Counted from the first letter of the stretch, positions 8,727-17,778 are shown. The stretch: 64,000 bases of DNA from Cellulomonas fimi ATCC 484 (GCF_000212695.1 NC_015514.1:1922001-1986000); one strand, 5' to 3'. Made by a program: numbers and translations. Notes: generated by a model from the letters alone, not told the origin.

Positions 8727-10439
8727 GTGCGTACCGCTAGATGGAAGCTGTCAACTGTTGTCCTGGCTGCCGCAGTGTCGGCGGGACTCGTCGGATGTAC
8801 CTCTGACGGCGCCCCCGAGGAGGACCCGAAGGATGCCGTCATCCCGGCGGGCGATCTCGCCGACCAGTCGGGAACCCTGACCCCGAGCAACCCGACGACG
8901 CTCACGACCTGGATCACGTCGGCCCAGCAGGCCCCGGCACCCGACAACAAGATCACCAAGCTCCTCGAGGAGAACCTCGGCGTCACCCTGAAGTACGAGA
9001 TCGTCACGCCGGACGCCGTGGACCAGAAGATCGGCGTCATGCTCGCCGGTGGCGAGTACCCCGACCTCATCGGCACCACCGACCTGAAGATGCGTCTCCT
9101 GGAGGGCGGCGCCCTCCTGCGCCTGGACGACATGCTGGAGACCGGCGACTACCCCAACCTCGCCACGCACGTCGAGGACGACATCAAGAAGATGAGCTAC
9201 TCGGGCGAGGAGGTGGACCCGGGCCTGTACATCTTCCCGAACTACAACCGCTTCTACGGCGAGGTCACGGGCGGCACCTACTACGGTCCGGCGTTCTGGA
9301 TCCAGAAGCGCGTGCTCGAGGACGCCGGCTGGCCGGACCTCAGCAACATGACGCTCGACCGCTACTTCGAGCTCATCGCGAGCTACAAGGCGAAGAACCC
9401 CCAGACCGACGGCGTGCCGACCGTCGGCTTCGAGGTCCTGGCGTCGACCGGCCGTGAGTGGGGCATGACCAACCCGCCGGCGCTGCTGGCCGGCTCGCCG
9501 AACAACGGTGGCGTCGTCGTCGACGACGACGACCACGCGGAGATCTACGCCGACAAGGACATCGCCAAGGACTTCTACCAGGTCCTCAACGAGCAGTACG
9601 ACGCCGGTCTCGTCGACCGGGAGTCCTTCACCCTGACGTTCGACCAGTACACGGCGAAGCTGGCCACGGGCGCCGTCCTCGGCATGCACGACCAGGGCTG
9701 GAACTTCCAGACCGCCACCGACTCGCTGCGGAGCGCCGGCAAGGACGAGTACACCTACGTGCCGCTCATGCCGGTCTACGACGGGGCGGAGCCCTGGTAC
9801 GCCGACCGCCCCGTGATGAACACCAACCAGGGGTTCGGCATCTCCGTCTCGAGCAAGCAGCCGGAGAAGGCCATGAAGTTCCTCGACCTGATGCTCAGCG
9901 AGCCCTGGCAGAAGGTGCTGTCCTGGGGCGTCGAGGGCGAGGACTACCAGGTCGGCGAGGACGGCATGTTCACGCGCACCGAGGAGCAGCGAGCCAACGC
10001 CCGCGACCTGACCTGGCGTGCGTCCAACCGTCTCGAGGCGCTGCTCGATGTGCTCCCCAAGCACAACGGCCAGTTCTCCGACGGCAACGCGTACAGCCCG
10101 GACGACCAGCCCGCCGAGTTCTTCGCGACGCTGACCGACTACGACCGGGGCGTCATGGAGCAGTACGGCAAGAAGACCTGGCTCGAGTTCATGAACCCGC
10201 AGCCGGAGAACCCGAAGTACTACCCGGCGTGGAACATCACGCTCTCCGACGAGGCCAACGAGGTCAACCAGCAGCTGACCGACGCAGGCGTCCAGAACCT
10301 GCCGAAGATCATCGCCGGTGACCCTGCCGACTTCGAGGCGAGCTGGAAGGCCTACGTCGACACGATCAAGAAGATCGACGTCGAGGTGTACGAGGACGCC
10401 ATCAACGCCGGCATCCAGGACCGTCTGGAGAACTGGTAA
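8727..10439 (+). CDS. ABC transporter sugar-binding lipoprotein, LplA-like
   Basis: This 570-residue extracytoplasmic binding protein belongs to the large solute-binding type that pairs with LplB/YtcP permeases. The lipoprotein signal is clear: basic start, hydrophobic residues 9-23 and lipobox LVGC with Cys24. The start is the GTG at 8727 preceded by AAGGGAG; an upstream in-frame start at 8673 would spoil the signal peptide. It heads the operon that continues with two permeases, and it is followed by a perfect 16-bp stem hairpin that may make its message more abundant than that of the permeases. The likely substrate, judged from the surrounding enzymes, is arabinoxylo-oligosaccharide. Confidence 0.93.
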   Translation: MRTARWKLSTVVLAAAVSAGLVGCTSDGAPEEDPKDAVIPAGDLADQSGTLTPSNPTTLTTWITSAQQAPAPDNKITKLLEENLGVTLKYEIVTPDAVDQKIGVMLAGGEYPDLIGTTDLKMRLLEGGALLRLDDMLETGDYPNLATHVEDDIKKMSYSGEEVDPGLYIFPNYNRFYGEVTGGTYYGPAFWIQKRVLEDAGWPDLSNMTLDRYFELIASYKAKNPQTDGVPTVGFEVLASTGREWGMTNPPALLAGSPNNGGVVVDDDDHAEIYADKDIAKDFYQVLNEQYDAGLVDRESFTLTFDQYTAKLATGAVLGMHDQGWNFQTATDSLRSAGKDEYTYVPLMPVYDGAEPWYADRPVMNTNQGFGISVSSKQPEKAMKFLDLMLSEPWQKVLSWGVEGEDYQVGEDGMFTRTEEQRANARDLTWRASNRLEALLDVLPKHNGQFSDGNAYSPDDQPAEFFATLTDYDRGVMEQYGKKTWLEFMNPQPENPKYYPAWNITLSDEANEVNQQLTDAGVQNLPKIIAGDPADFEASWKAYVDTIKKIDVEVYEDAINAGIQDRLENW

Positions 10440-10447
10440 CAGTCCGC

Positions 10448-10491
10448 GAGGACGCGTGGCGGGGGGCGTGCGCCGCCCGCCACGCGTCCTC
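10448..10491 (+). terminator. Intercistronic hairpin after the binding-protein gene
   Basis: Perfectly complementary 16-base arms (10448-10463 and 10476-10491) flank a 12-base loop, nine bases after the stop of the binding-protein gene. There is no T-run, so it more likely acts as a partial terminator or as an mRNA-stabilising structure within the operon than as a full stop. Confidence 0.7.
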
Positions 10492-10530
10492 GACGACGAC
10501 CCACTGCTCGGCGACGACGAGGTTGGACAG

Positions 10531-11583
10531 ATGACGGACACCACGGTCACCACGCTTGTGGCCGCCACCGGGCTCGAACCGGCCCCGGAGCCCGTGAGCG
10601 GCTCGCGTGCTCCGCGCCGCAGGGCCCGGACGCGAGCGCCGAAGGAGCCCCGACGCAAGATCACCTGGGACAGGATCAAGGCGCAGCGGGTCCTGCTCCT
10701 GATGGCCGTCCCGCTGCTGATGTACCAGATCCTCTTCAAGTACGTCCCGGTCTACGGCTGGGCGATCGCCTTCCAGGACTACAAGCCGGGTCGCGGCAGC
10801 ATCTGGAACCAGGAGTGGGTCGGCTTCGAGAACTTCGTCGACCTGTTCACCGGTGTCAACGGTGAACGGTTCCGCCGGGTCGTGATCAACACGGTGGGGC
10901 AGTCGGTCCTGACCCTCGTCGTCGGGACCCTGGGCGCCATCGTCCTGGCGCTGCTGCTGAACGAGGTCAAGAACGCCCCGTTCAAGCGGGTGATGCAGAA
11001 CATCACGTACATGCCCCACTTCCTCAGCTGGGTCATCGTGGCGAGCCTGGCGTCGGTCGCGCTCTCGCTGCCCTCCTCCGGCGGCTTCATCAACCAGGCC
11101 CTCCTGAGCGTGGGCCTCGTCCAGGAACCGGTCCTGTTCCTGACCGAGCCGAACCACTTCTGGGGCATCGTCGCCGGGACGAGCCTGTGGAAGGAGCTGG
11201 GCTGGAACACGATCCTCTACCTGGCCGCGATCACCGCGATCGACCCGAGCCTGTACGAGGCCGCCGAGGTCGACGGAGCGGGCCGCTACCGCAAGATGTT
11301 CCACATCACGCTGCCGGGGATCAGGCCCACGATCGTCGTGCTCCTCATCATCAACGCCGGCTGGATCCTGTCCACGAACTTCGAGCTGCCGTACTTCCTC
11401 GGCAACGGCCTGATCTCCGAGCGGGCCGAGACGATCGACGTCTTCGTGCTGCGCTACGGCTACCAGCTGGGCAACTACGACCTCGCCGTCGTCGCGGGCA
11501 TCTTCAAGACCCTCGTCGCCATCATCCTGGTGGGCTCGGCGAACTGGGCGGCCAAGCGCCTCAACCAAGAGACCCTGGTCTAG
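10531..11583 (+). CDS. Sugar ABC transporter permease, LplB-like
   Basis: This 350-residue inner-membrane permease has about six membrane segments after a 50-residue basic cytoplasmic N-terminus. The EAA loop that contacts the ATPase is visible (EAAEVDGAG followed by a proline turn). The start is the ATG at 10531 with GAGG eight bases upstream. Its TAG stop lies inside the ribosome binding site of the next permease, showing tight coupling. The locus holds no ATP-binding subunit, as is usual for this importer class, which commonly borrows a shared MsmK-type ATPase encoded elsewhere. Confidence 0.93.
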   Translation: MTDTTVTTLVAATGLEPAPEPVSGSRAPRRRARTRAPKEPRRKITWDRIKAQRVLLLMAVPLLMYQILFKYVPVYGWAIAFQDYKPGRGSIWNQEWVGFENFVDLFTGVNGERFRRVVINTVGQSVLTLVVGTLGAIVLALLLNEVKNAPFKRVMQNITYMPHFLSWVIVASLASVALSLPSSGGFINQALLSVGLVQEPVLFLTEPNHFWGIVAGTSLWKELGWNTILYLAAITAIDPSLYEAAEVDGAGRYRKMFHITLPGIRPTIVVLLIINAGWILSTNFELPYFLGNGLISERAETIDVFVLRYGYQLGNYDLAVVAGIFKTLVAIILVGSANWAAKRLNQETLV

Positions 11584-11592
11584 GAGGACTTC

Positions 11593-12555
11593 ATGTCAAG
11601 CACCACTGCCGCGAAGCCTCTGGCACGGCATGCGCCACGGAGCAGGTCACCGCGTCGCAGGTGGACGGCCGAGCGGGTCATCTTCACGACGCTGAACACC
11701 ACGTTCCTCGTGGCGCTCGCGACGCTCATGATCTACCCGCTGCTGAACACCCTCGCCATCTCCCTGAACGACGGCATGGACGCCGTCCGGGGCGGGATCG
11801 GCATCTGGCCCCGGGTCTTCTCGCTGAAGAACTACGAGGTCGTGCTCAACATGAACACGATCTACCAGGCGTTCTTCATGAGCGTCCTCAAGACGGTCGT
11901 CGTGGTGGTGACGAACCTGTTCTTCACCTCGATGCTCGCCTACGCGCTCAGCCGCAAGGAGTTCATCTTCCGGCGCCCGATCACCCTGGTCTTCGTGCTG
12001 ACGCTGTACTTCGACGCGGGGCTGATCCCGAACTACCTGCTCATCAAGGACCTGGGCATGCTGAACAGCTTCCAGGCCTACTGGGTGCCCGTGATCATCA
12101 GCGCGTTCAACCTGATCATCCTGCGCACGTACATGAAGTCGATCCCCGAGGAGATCACCGAGTCGGCACGGGTCGACGGCGCGGGCGAGTTCCGCACGTG
12201 GTGGCAGATCATCATGCCGCTGTGCAAGCCCGCGCTGGCCGTGGTGGGTCTGTTCGTCGCCGTCGGCAGCTGGAACGCGTGGCTGGACACCCTGCTGTAC
12301 AACTCGGGCGACCAGGCGTTGTCCACCCTGCAGTACGAGCTGCAGAAGCTGCTCGCGAGCTCGATGAACGCCGGCGCGAACTCCGCCAACGTCGCGGGCA
12401 ACGCGGCATCGGTGGGGAGCGGCGGGCAGCTCACCACACCGATCGCGCTGCGGTCGGCGATCACCATGGTGGCGGCCGTCCCGATCCTGCTCGTCTACCC
12501 GTTCCTGCAGAAGCACTTCGTGTCCGGTCTCATGATCGGCTCCGTGAAGGGCTGA
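11593..12555 (+). CDS. Sugar ABC transporter permease, YtcP-like
   Basis: This 320-residue permease is the second membrane subunit of the importer. It has six predicted membrane segments and the EAA-type loop (ESARVDGAGE). A strong AGGAGG overlaps the stop codon of the upstream permease, and the ATG follows at 11593. Family usual length is about 290-310, so the N-terminus has a modest basic extension. Works with the preceding permease and the binding lipoprotein. Confidence 0.93.
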   Translation: MSSTTAAKPLARHAPRSRSPRRRWTAERVIFTTLNTTFLVALATLMIYPLLNTLAISLNDGMDAVRGGIGIWPRVFSLKNYEVVLNMNTIYQAFFMSVLKTVVVVVTNLFFTSMLAYALSRKEFIFRRPITLVFVLTLYFDAGLIPNYLLIKDLGMLNSFQAYWVPVIISAFNLIILRTYMKSIPEEITESARVDGAGEFRTWWQIIMPLCKPALAVVGLFVAVGSWNAWLDTLLYNSGDQALSTLQYELQKLLASSMNAGANSANVAGNAASVGSGGQLTTPIALRSAITMVAAVPILLVYPFLQKHFVSGLMIGSVKG

Positions 12556-12560
12556 GTGAC

Positions 12561-12595
12561 GCGTCGGCCTCCCGCCCGCCGCGGGAGGCCGACGC
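12561..12595 (+). terminator. Intercistronic hairpin after the second permease
   Basis: Perfect 15-base arms (12561-12575 and 12581-12595) flank a five-base loop, directly after the permease stop. As with the hairpin at 10448 there is no T-run. It separates the transporter genes from the YesL-like gene and could lower downstream expression. Confidence 0.7.
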
Positions 12596-12638
12596 CGTCC
12601 TCGTCGCCCGTCACGCCGCACCCCGAGAGGCACCGACC

Positions 12639-13256
12639 ATCTTCCGTTTCAACCCCGCGTCGCGGCTGTGGCGCGTCCTCGACTCGCTCGGCACCGTCAT
12701 CGTGATCAGCCTGTTCTGGCTCGTGAGCCTCGGACTCGTCGTGACGGCGGGAGCGGGAACGGTCGTCGCCTACGAGATCTGCCGCCGGTACGTCCTCGGC
12801 AAGGACGCGGGCCTGCGGGCCGTCGGCGCGTCGGCCTGGCGGCAGAGCTGGAAGCAGGCGACCGTCGTCGGCCTGCTGGCCGTCCCGGTCGCGGCCCTCG
12901 GCATCGTCACGCTCTCCTACCTGCCCACGCTCGGGCTCGCCGAGGTGCTGGTGCCGCTCCTGGTCGTCGGACTCTTCCTCCTGCTCCTGGTGTTCTGGTG
13001 CCTCCCGCTCGTCGCGCGCTTCACCAACCCCACCTGGCGCCAGGTGCGCAACGGGCTCACCCTGGGGCTCACGACGCCGAGCCTGACGTTCCTGCTCGCG
13101 ATCGCCCTGGTCCTCGGGGGCGTCGCCCTCTGGAACGTCCCGATCGCGGTTCTCGTGGTACCCGGAGTGATCCTCGTGTGGTGGTGCTACCTGCTCGAGC
13201 GGTTCTTCGTCGCCCGCGGGTACGTGCTTCCGGAGCCGGAGGAGGCGGAGGTCTGA
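12639..13256 (+). CDS. DUF624 (YesL-like) membrane protein with apparent ATC start
   Basis: This 205-residue protein of the YesL/DUF624 family has about four to five membrane segments. Members usually sit beside LplABC-type sugar importers, but their molecular role is unknown. The family typically begins with Met-Phe-Arg/Lys-Phe. Here the matching codons are ATC-TTC-CGT-TTC beginning at 12639, with GAGAGG placed eight bases upstream, and no ATG, GTG or TTG occurs in frame between the preceding stop of the permease and this point. The gene therefore appears to use ATC as its start, or carries a G-to-C change at the start codon. Confidence 0.82.
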   Translation: MFRFNPASRLWRVLDSLGTVIVISLFWLVSLGLVVTAGAGTVVAYEICRRYVLGKDAGLRAVGASAWRQSWKQATVVGLLAVPVAALGIVTLSYLPTLGLAEVLVPLLVVGLFLLLLVFWCLPLVARFTNPTWRQVRNGLTLGLTTPSLTFLLAIALVLGGVALWNVPIAVLVVPGVILVWWCYLLERFFVARGYVLPEPEEAEV

Positions 13257-13311
13257 CGCTCCGCCGCCCTGCACCACCACACCGCTCCCGCGACTCACGA
13301 AAGGCGCTGCC

Positions 13312-15351
13312 GTGACCCTCCTGCACGTCGCCGTCACCGGCTCCGACCTGGCTGACGGGTCGGCCGAGGCCCCGTTCCGGACGATCAACCGGGCCGCTGC
13401 GGCTGCCCTGCCGGGCGACACCGTCGCGGTGCACGCGGGCGTGTACCGCGAGTGGGTGGACCCACCCCGCGGGGGCACGGTCGACGCGCCGATCACCTAC
13501 CAGGCCGCGGTGGGGTCGGACGGGCTCTTCGAGCCGGTCACGATCTCCGGTGCCGAGGTGGTCACCGACTGGCGTCCGCACCCCGGCGCCGAGGGTCGCG
13601 TCTGGGTCACGGAGGTGCCGAACGCCCTGTTCGGGGAGCGCAACCCGTACGCCGAGCGCATCGGTGGCGACTGGTTCTTCGACCGGGTCAACACCTGGCA
13701 CACGGGTGAGGTGTACCTCGACGGCACGTCGATGTACGAGTCGCTGACGCTCGGCGGAGTCGAGCACCCCGAGGTCACCCCCGACTCGTTCGACCCGGAG
13801 GGCTCGCTGCTGACCTGGTACTGCGAGGTGGGCGACGGCGTCACGACGATCTGGGCGAACTTCGGGGGTGCCGACCCGGCTGCGCACGAGGTCGAGATCA
13901 ACGCGCGCACCTTCGTCTTCTGGCCCTCGGAGACGGGCATCGACCACATCACCGTGCGCGGGTTCACCCTGACGAAGGCCGCCACGCAGTGGGCCCCGCC
14001 CACCGCGCTGCAGGAGGGCCTGATCGGCCCGCACTGGTCGAAGGGGTGGGTGATCGAGGACAACACGATCACCGACTCGAAGAACGTCGGCGTCTCGCTC
14101 GGCAAGGAGGCCAGCACCGGGCAGAACGAGGCGGCTGCGGGTCCGGACGGCGCCAAGGGCGGCACGCAGCGCGAGCGCGAGGTGATCCAGCGGGCGCTCG
14201 CCCTGGGCGGGCCCGGCGCAGGCGAGCCGCACCCGTGGCACCGGGACCACGTCGGCTCCCACATCGTGCGCCGCAACACGATCCGCGACTGCGAGCAGGC
14301 CGGCGTCGTCGGGCACCTGGGGGCGGCGTTCTCCACCATCGCCGACAACCACATCTCGCGCATCCACGTGAAGCGGCAGTGGCACGGCGCCGAGGTGGCC
14401 GGGATCAAGCTGCACGCCGCCATCGACACCGTGATCAGTGGGAACACGATCCACCACACGCACCGCGCGCTGTGGCTCGACTGGCAGGCGCAGGGCACCC
14501 AGGTGCGGCGGAACGTCTTCTACGCCTCGACCGCCGAGGACTTCATGGTCGAGGTCTGCCACGGCCCGTACCTCGTCGACTCGAACCTGTTCCTGTCCCC
14601 GTGGTCGGTCAAGGACATGTCCACCGGCGGCGCGTACGTGCACAACTACGTCGCGGGGCGCATCGCGACCTGCACCGAGCACCAGCGGTACACCCCGTAC
14701 CACCTCCCGCACTCGACGGCCGTCTACGGCGTCTCGAACATCGTCGGCGGCGACAACCGGTTCTACAACAACCTCTTCGTCGGTGACCGCGCCACGGGCG
14801 AGCACACCGGGTCGGACGCGCCGGCGGAACCGGCGCTCGCCAGCTTCTGGTCCGGCGCGATCGACATGGACGGCGTGCCCGGCCAGGCGACCTTCGTGCC
14901 GACTCCCGTGGGCACGTCGCAGTACGACGCCTACCCGACGGCGCAGGAGTACCCGAACGAGCGCGGCAGCGACCTGGCCGGGTCACGGCTCCCGGTCTGG
15001 ATCGAGGGCAACCTCTACGCGGAGGGCGCCGAGCCGTTCCGCGCGGAGCCCACGGCGCTGGTGAGGGGCGCGTCACCGGTGCGTGTTGCGGTGCTCGACG
15101 CCGAAGCGGGGACGGTGCGCGTGGAGATCGACGACGCGACCGACATCGACGTCGTCGCCCCCGTCACGACAGCACGCCTCGGGACGAGCTACCAGGCCGA
15201 GATGCCCTACACCGGTCCCGACGGGTCGGACCTGGACCTGACCGCCGACATCGTCGGGATACCGCGGGACCGGGTCGTGCCCGGGCCGTTCGCCGCTTCG
15301 GCACCCGTGACTCGGATCCTCGCCGCACCGGGACCGGCTGGTCGGCCGTAG
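13312..15351 (+). CDS. GH120 beta-xylosidase
   Basis: This 679-residue parallel beta-helix enzyme matches family GH120, whose reference is XylC of Thermoanaerobacterium saccharolyticum. Key segments are GIKLHAAID, then WLDWQAQGT with the predicted nucleophile Asp390, then VEVCHGPYLVD with the predicted acid/base Glu414; these positions are close to Asp382 and Glu405 of XylC. No signal peptide is present, so it acts on imported xylo-oligosaccharides in the cytoplasm. The start is the GTG at 13312 with GAAAGG upstream. It lies 55 bases after the YesL-like gene on the same strand and is the last gene of the transporter run. Confidence 0.9.
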   Translation: MTLLHVAVTGSDLADGSAEAPFRTINRAAAAALPGDTVAVHAGVYREWVDPPRGGTVDAPITYQAAVGSDGLFEPVTISGAEVVTDWRPHPGAEGRVWVTEVPNALFGERNPYAERIGGDWFFDRVNTWHTGEVYLDGTSMYESLTLGGVEHPEVTPDSFDPEGSLLTWYCEVGDGVTTIWANFGGADPAAHEVEINARTFVFWPSETGIDHITVRGFTLTKAATQWAPPTALQEGLIGPHWSKGWVIEDNTITDSKNVGVSLGKEASTGQNEAAAGPDGAKGGTQREREVIQRALALGGPGAGEPHPWHRDHVGSHIVRRNTIRDCEQAGVVGHLGAAFSTIADNHISRIHVKRQWHGAEVAGIKLHAAIDTVISGNTIHHTHRALWLDWQAQGTQVRRNVFYASTAEDFMVEVCHGPYLVDSNLFLSPWSVKDMSTGGAYVHNYVAGRIATCTEHQRYTPYHLPHSTAVYGVSNIVGGDNRFYNNLFVGDRATGEHTGSDAPAEPALASFWSGAIDMDGVPGQATFVPTPVGTSQYDAYPTAQEYPNERGSDLAGSRLPVWIEGNLYAEGAEPFRAEPTALVRGASPVRVAVLDAEAGTVRVEIDDATDIDVVAPVTTARLGTSYQAEMPYTGPDGSDLDLTADIVGIPRDRVVPGPFAASAPVTRILAAPGPAGRP

Positions 15352-15484
15352 GCGTTCGGCGGGCCGCTCGTCGTCGTGTCACGGTGGACCGCGCAGCCCG
15401 GCTCGCGCCCGGCCTCGGCAGGTGCGCACCGCCGCGCGCGGGCCGGGACTCCGCGTCGGCGGTGCGCGCCAGGGGGCGGGGGTG

Positions 15485-15682
15485 TCAGTGGTGGGCCGCG
15501 CGGCGGTCCCAGCGGGCGGCGAGGGTGTACAGGCCGCTCGCGGCGGCGAGGACGCCGCCGAAGCGCACGGCCGCGCCGGGCCACGACGTCCAGAGGGCTT
15601 CGCTCGACGCGACGAGCGTCACGAGCAGCACCACGGTGAAGAGGGTGACCGCCCCGAGGGCGGTCGTGCGCGGGTTCGTCAT
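15485..15682 (-). CDS. Small two-helix membrane protein
   Basis: A 65-residue protein with two hydrophobic segments (about residues 8-27 and 37-56) separated by a short polar loop and ended by a basic tail. The ATG at 15682 has AGGAC nine bases upstream. It resembles many small actinobacterial membrane proteins with no known role. Coding probability rests on the membrane pattern and codon use only. Confidence 0.55.
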   Translation of the reverse strand: MTNPRTTALGAVTLFTVVLLVTLVASSEALWTSWPGAAVRFGGVLAAASGLYTLAARWDRRAAHH

Positions 15683-16085
15683 CGTCGACCGTCCTGCTCC
15701 TGCCGGCGTCGGTGCCGGTGCCCGCCGACGGCGGTGTCGGCTCGCCCAGCATGCGGTACGACGAGACGTCCGTCTCCCGGAAGCGTGTGTCCGCCCGCCG
15801 GGAAGAGGGCGTCAGTCGTCCCAGGTGGGGGGTCCGGCGGACCGGTCCATGACGAGGCGGACCGGCTGCGGGTCGCTCGCGTCGTGCTCGACGGGGGAGC
15901 GGCAGGCCGCGGGGAACGAGACACCCTCGGGGGCGCCCCCGGCATCGCCGTCCCTTCGCCGCTCACCGAGCACGTGGCCGGGCAGCGGTCCGGTGCGGCG
16001 GCCGGGTCGTCGGACCGGGTGGCAGGGCGCCACCCGGGATCGAGCCGGCGGTTCCGATGGTGGGTCAGGCGTCGCCGACCGCGCC
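15683..16085. other. Gap with no recognised gene
   Basis: About 400 bases between the small membrane protein and the CE2 esterase gene. Only low-quality overlapping frames occur on both strands. I see no convincing gene, RNA or terminator hairpin. Confidence 0.4.
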
Positions 16086-17582
16086 TCACGACGCGGACGT
16101 CGCCGCGCAGGTCACCGGGCCGTCGACGGGAGCGGGGCCTGTCCCGAGGAAGCCGAGCACCGTCCGGCCGCCCGTCGGGAGGGCGCCGTTCCAGTCCGCG
16201 TTGCGGACCGTGACCGTCGAGCCGGAGGTCGTCGCCGACCCGGACCACAGCTGCGTGACCGCGCCGCCCTCCGGGAGCGTGAACGTCGTCGACCAGCGCC
16301 GGATCTCCGTCGTCGCCGTGACCTCGACCGACGCCTGGTACCCGCCGGGCCAGGTGCCGCCGACCGTGAGCGTCGCGCGGCACGACGACGGCGGCGGAAG
16401 CGTCGGGGTGCTGGTGGGCGTGGGCGTGGGGCTCGTCGTCGGCGTGGGCGACACCGTCGGCGTCGGCGTGGGCGTCGGTGCCGGGCCGCCGAGGGGCAGG
16501 TCGCGCAGGAACGCCGTGAGCTGCCCCGCGATCACCTCGTGGTCGCGCACGGACGGGTGCCAGTGGCAGCCGCCGTAGTCGAGGCCCTCGTTGCCGTAGT
16601 ACCAGTACACGACGCGGCCGTCGCCGTCGGCCCGGCGCTCGTCGACCACGCGCTGCGCGAGGTCCGGCAGGTCGGTGCCGGTGTGGACGTAGGTGGCGCT
16701 GACGACGAGGTACGTGTCCGGCCCGTACCGCTCCCGCAGCGTGTCGAGGAAGCCGTGGTACGCCGCGACCCACGCCTCGCGCAGCGCGGCCGGCGTCGCC
16801 CACGCCTCGCCGCTGCCGAGCGCCGTCGAGAAGTCGTTGATCCCGAGCCCGACGACGACGGCGTCCGGGTCCCACGACGCGGGGCGGTCCCACACGTCGC
16901 CCGCGACGCCGGGAAGGGCGCGGTCGTAGTAGGTGCGGTAGCTCGTGCCGGGCTCGCCGCCCGCGTAGTTGCGCACCATGCCGCGCCCCGAGAACGCGTC
17001 GATCTGGTAGTCCGCGCCGAGCGCACGGGCCGTGAGGGCACCGAAGGCGAGGTCGGCGTTCGTCGTGCGGGTGACCTGCTCGCCCGTGCACTCGCGGCTC
17101 GTCGAGGTGTTGCCGTAGCCCGCGGTGTACGAGTCGCCGACGAACTCGAGCTGCAGGTCGCGCGCGGGCGGCGCGGACAGGATCTCGCTGCCGTCGACGG
17201 GGACGAACCCGCCGAACGTGCTCGTCGCCCACGGCACCTCGCTGCGCTTCACGACGCGCACGGTGTGCTCGCCGGGCGCGAGACCCTGCACGCGGTACGT
17301 CGTGCTGCCCGGCGTGACGAGCGTCGCGACGGTCCGCCCGTCGACCGCGACGTCGTAGTCGCCCGTCGCGTCGTCGAGCACGACCCCGACGCCCGTGCCG
17401 CGGAACCGGCCCTCGAAGTAGACGCCGGGCCAGGCGTGCTGCCACGTGGACCCGGCGTCGACGACGCGGCCCGCGGTGTGGACGGTGCGCGCCAGCCCGT
17501 CCGGCGCGGCGGACGCCGCGACCGGGAGCACGGCCACGCAGGCCAGGACGGTGAGCGTGAGGGTGGCACGCAGTCGTCGCAC
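16086..17582 (-). CDS. Secreted CE2 acetylxylan esterase with CBM2 module
   Basis: This 498-residue extracellular enzyme removes acetyl groups from xylan. A signal peptide spans residues 1 to about 26 (ending ASAAP). A jelly-roll domain (about 27-140) leads into an SGNH hydrolase with GDSYTAG containing Ser151, a GIND motif near 247-250 and His342 in HWHPSVRDH, the arrangement of family CE2. A proline-threonine linker (about 368-403) connects to a CBM2-type carbohydrate-binding module with paired cysteines and the WSTTF and WNG signatures. The start is the GTG at 17582 with AAGGGA seven bases upstream. It provides the outside-the-cell step for the intracellular enzymes of the locus. Confidence 0.92.
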   Translation of the reverse strand: MRRLRATLTLTVLACVAVLPVAASAAPDGLARTVHTAGRVVDAGSTWQHAWPGVYFEGRFRGTGVGVVLDDATGDYDVAVDGRTVATLVTPGSTTYRVQGLAPGEHTVRVVKRSEVPWATSTFGGFVPVDGSEILSAPPARDLQLEFVGDSYTAGYGNTSTSRECTGEQVTRTTNADLAFGALTARALGADYQIDAFSGRGMVRNYAGGEPGTSYRTYYDRALPGVAGDVWDRPASWDPDAVVVGLGINDFSTALGSGEAWATPAALREAWVAAYHGFLDTLRERYGPDTYLVVSATYVHTGTDLPDLAQRVVDERRADGDGRVVYWYYGNEGLDYGGCHWHPSVRDHEVIAGQLTAFLRDLPLGGPAPTPTPTPTVSPTPTTSPTPTPTSTPTLPPPSSCRATLTVGGTWPGGYQASVEVTATTEIRRWSTTFTLPEGGAVTQLWSGSATTSGSTVTVRNADWNGALPTGGRTVLGFLGTGPAPVDGPVTCAATSAS

Positions 17583-17666
17583 GCCGGGTCCCTTCGTCGG
17601 TCGGAGCCGGCCGGACGGCGACGGCGCGTCCTTGGTACCGCCCGCGCGCGCCGGCGCCCACCCGGT

Positions 17667-17676
17667 GAAGCGATTC
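17667..17676. promoter_or_regulatory. Possible LacI-type operator upstream of the CE2 gene
   Basis: GAAGCGATTC is a partial palindrome with a central CG, about 90 bases upstream of the esterase start. The sequence CGGTGAAGCGAT recurs at 17704-17715. It does not match the TTTANCGNTAAA sites. Weak evidence. Confidence 0.2.
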
Positions 17677-17728
17677 GACGACCTCCTGCCGCAGCGGCGG
17701 CGGCGGTGAAGCGATGCGCCGGACGAGC

Positions 17729-17763
17729 GGAGCCCCGACCGCGTTCGCTGCGGTCGGGGCTCC
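17729..17763 (-). terminator. Strong terminator hairpin
   Basis: Perfect 14-base arms (17729-17742 and 17750-17763) with a seven-base loop lie 15 bases past the stop of the minus-strand Ig-like gene. Position and strength fit an intrinsic terminator for that gene, without a strong T-run. Confidence 0.75.
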
Positions 17764-17778
17764 GGGGACTGCTCGGGG

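Noticed and set aside
8751..10739. A 662-codon minus-strand open frame across the binding-protein gene
   Set aside because: It lies opposite a lipoprotein gene with signal peptide and ribosome binding site, and shows no family pattern.
15207..15752. A 181-codon minus-strand frame overlapping the small membrane protein
   Set aside because: Composition is that of a shadow frame; the 65-codon frame inside it has the membrane pattern and a plausible start.
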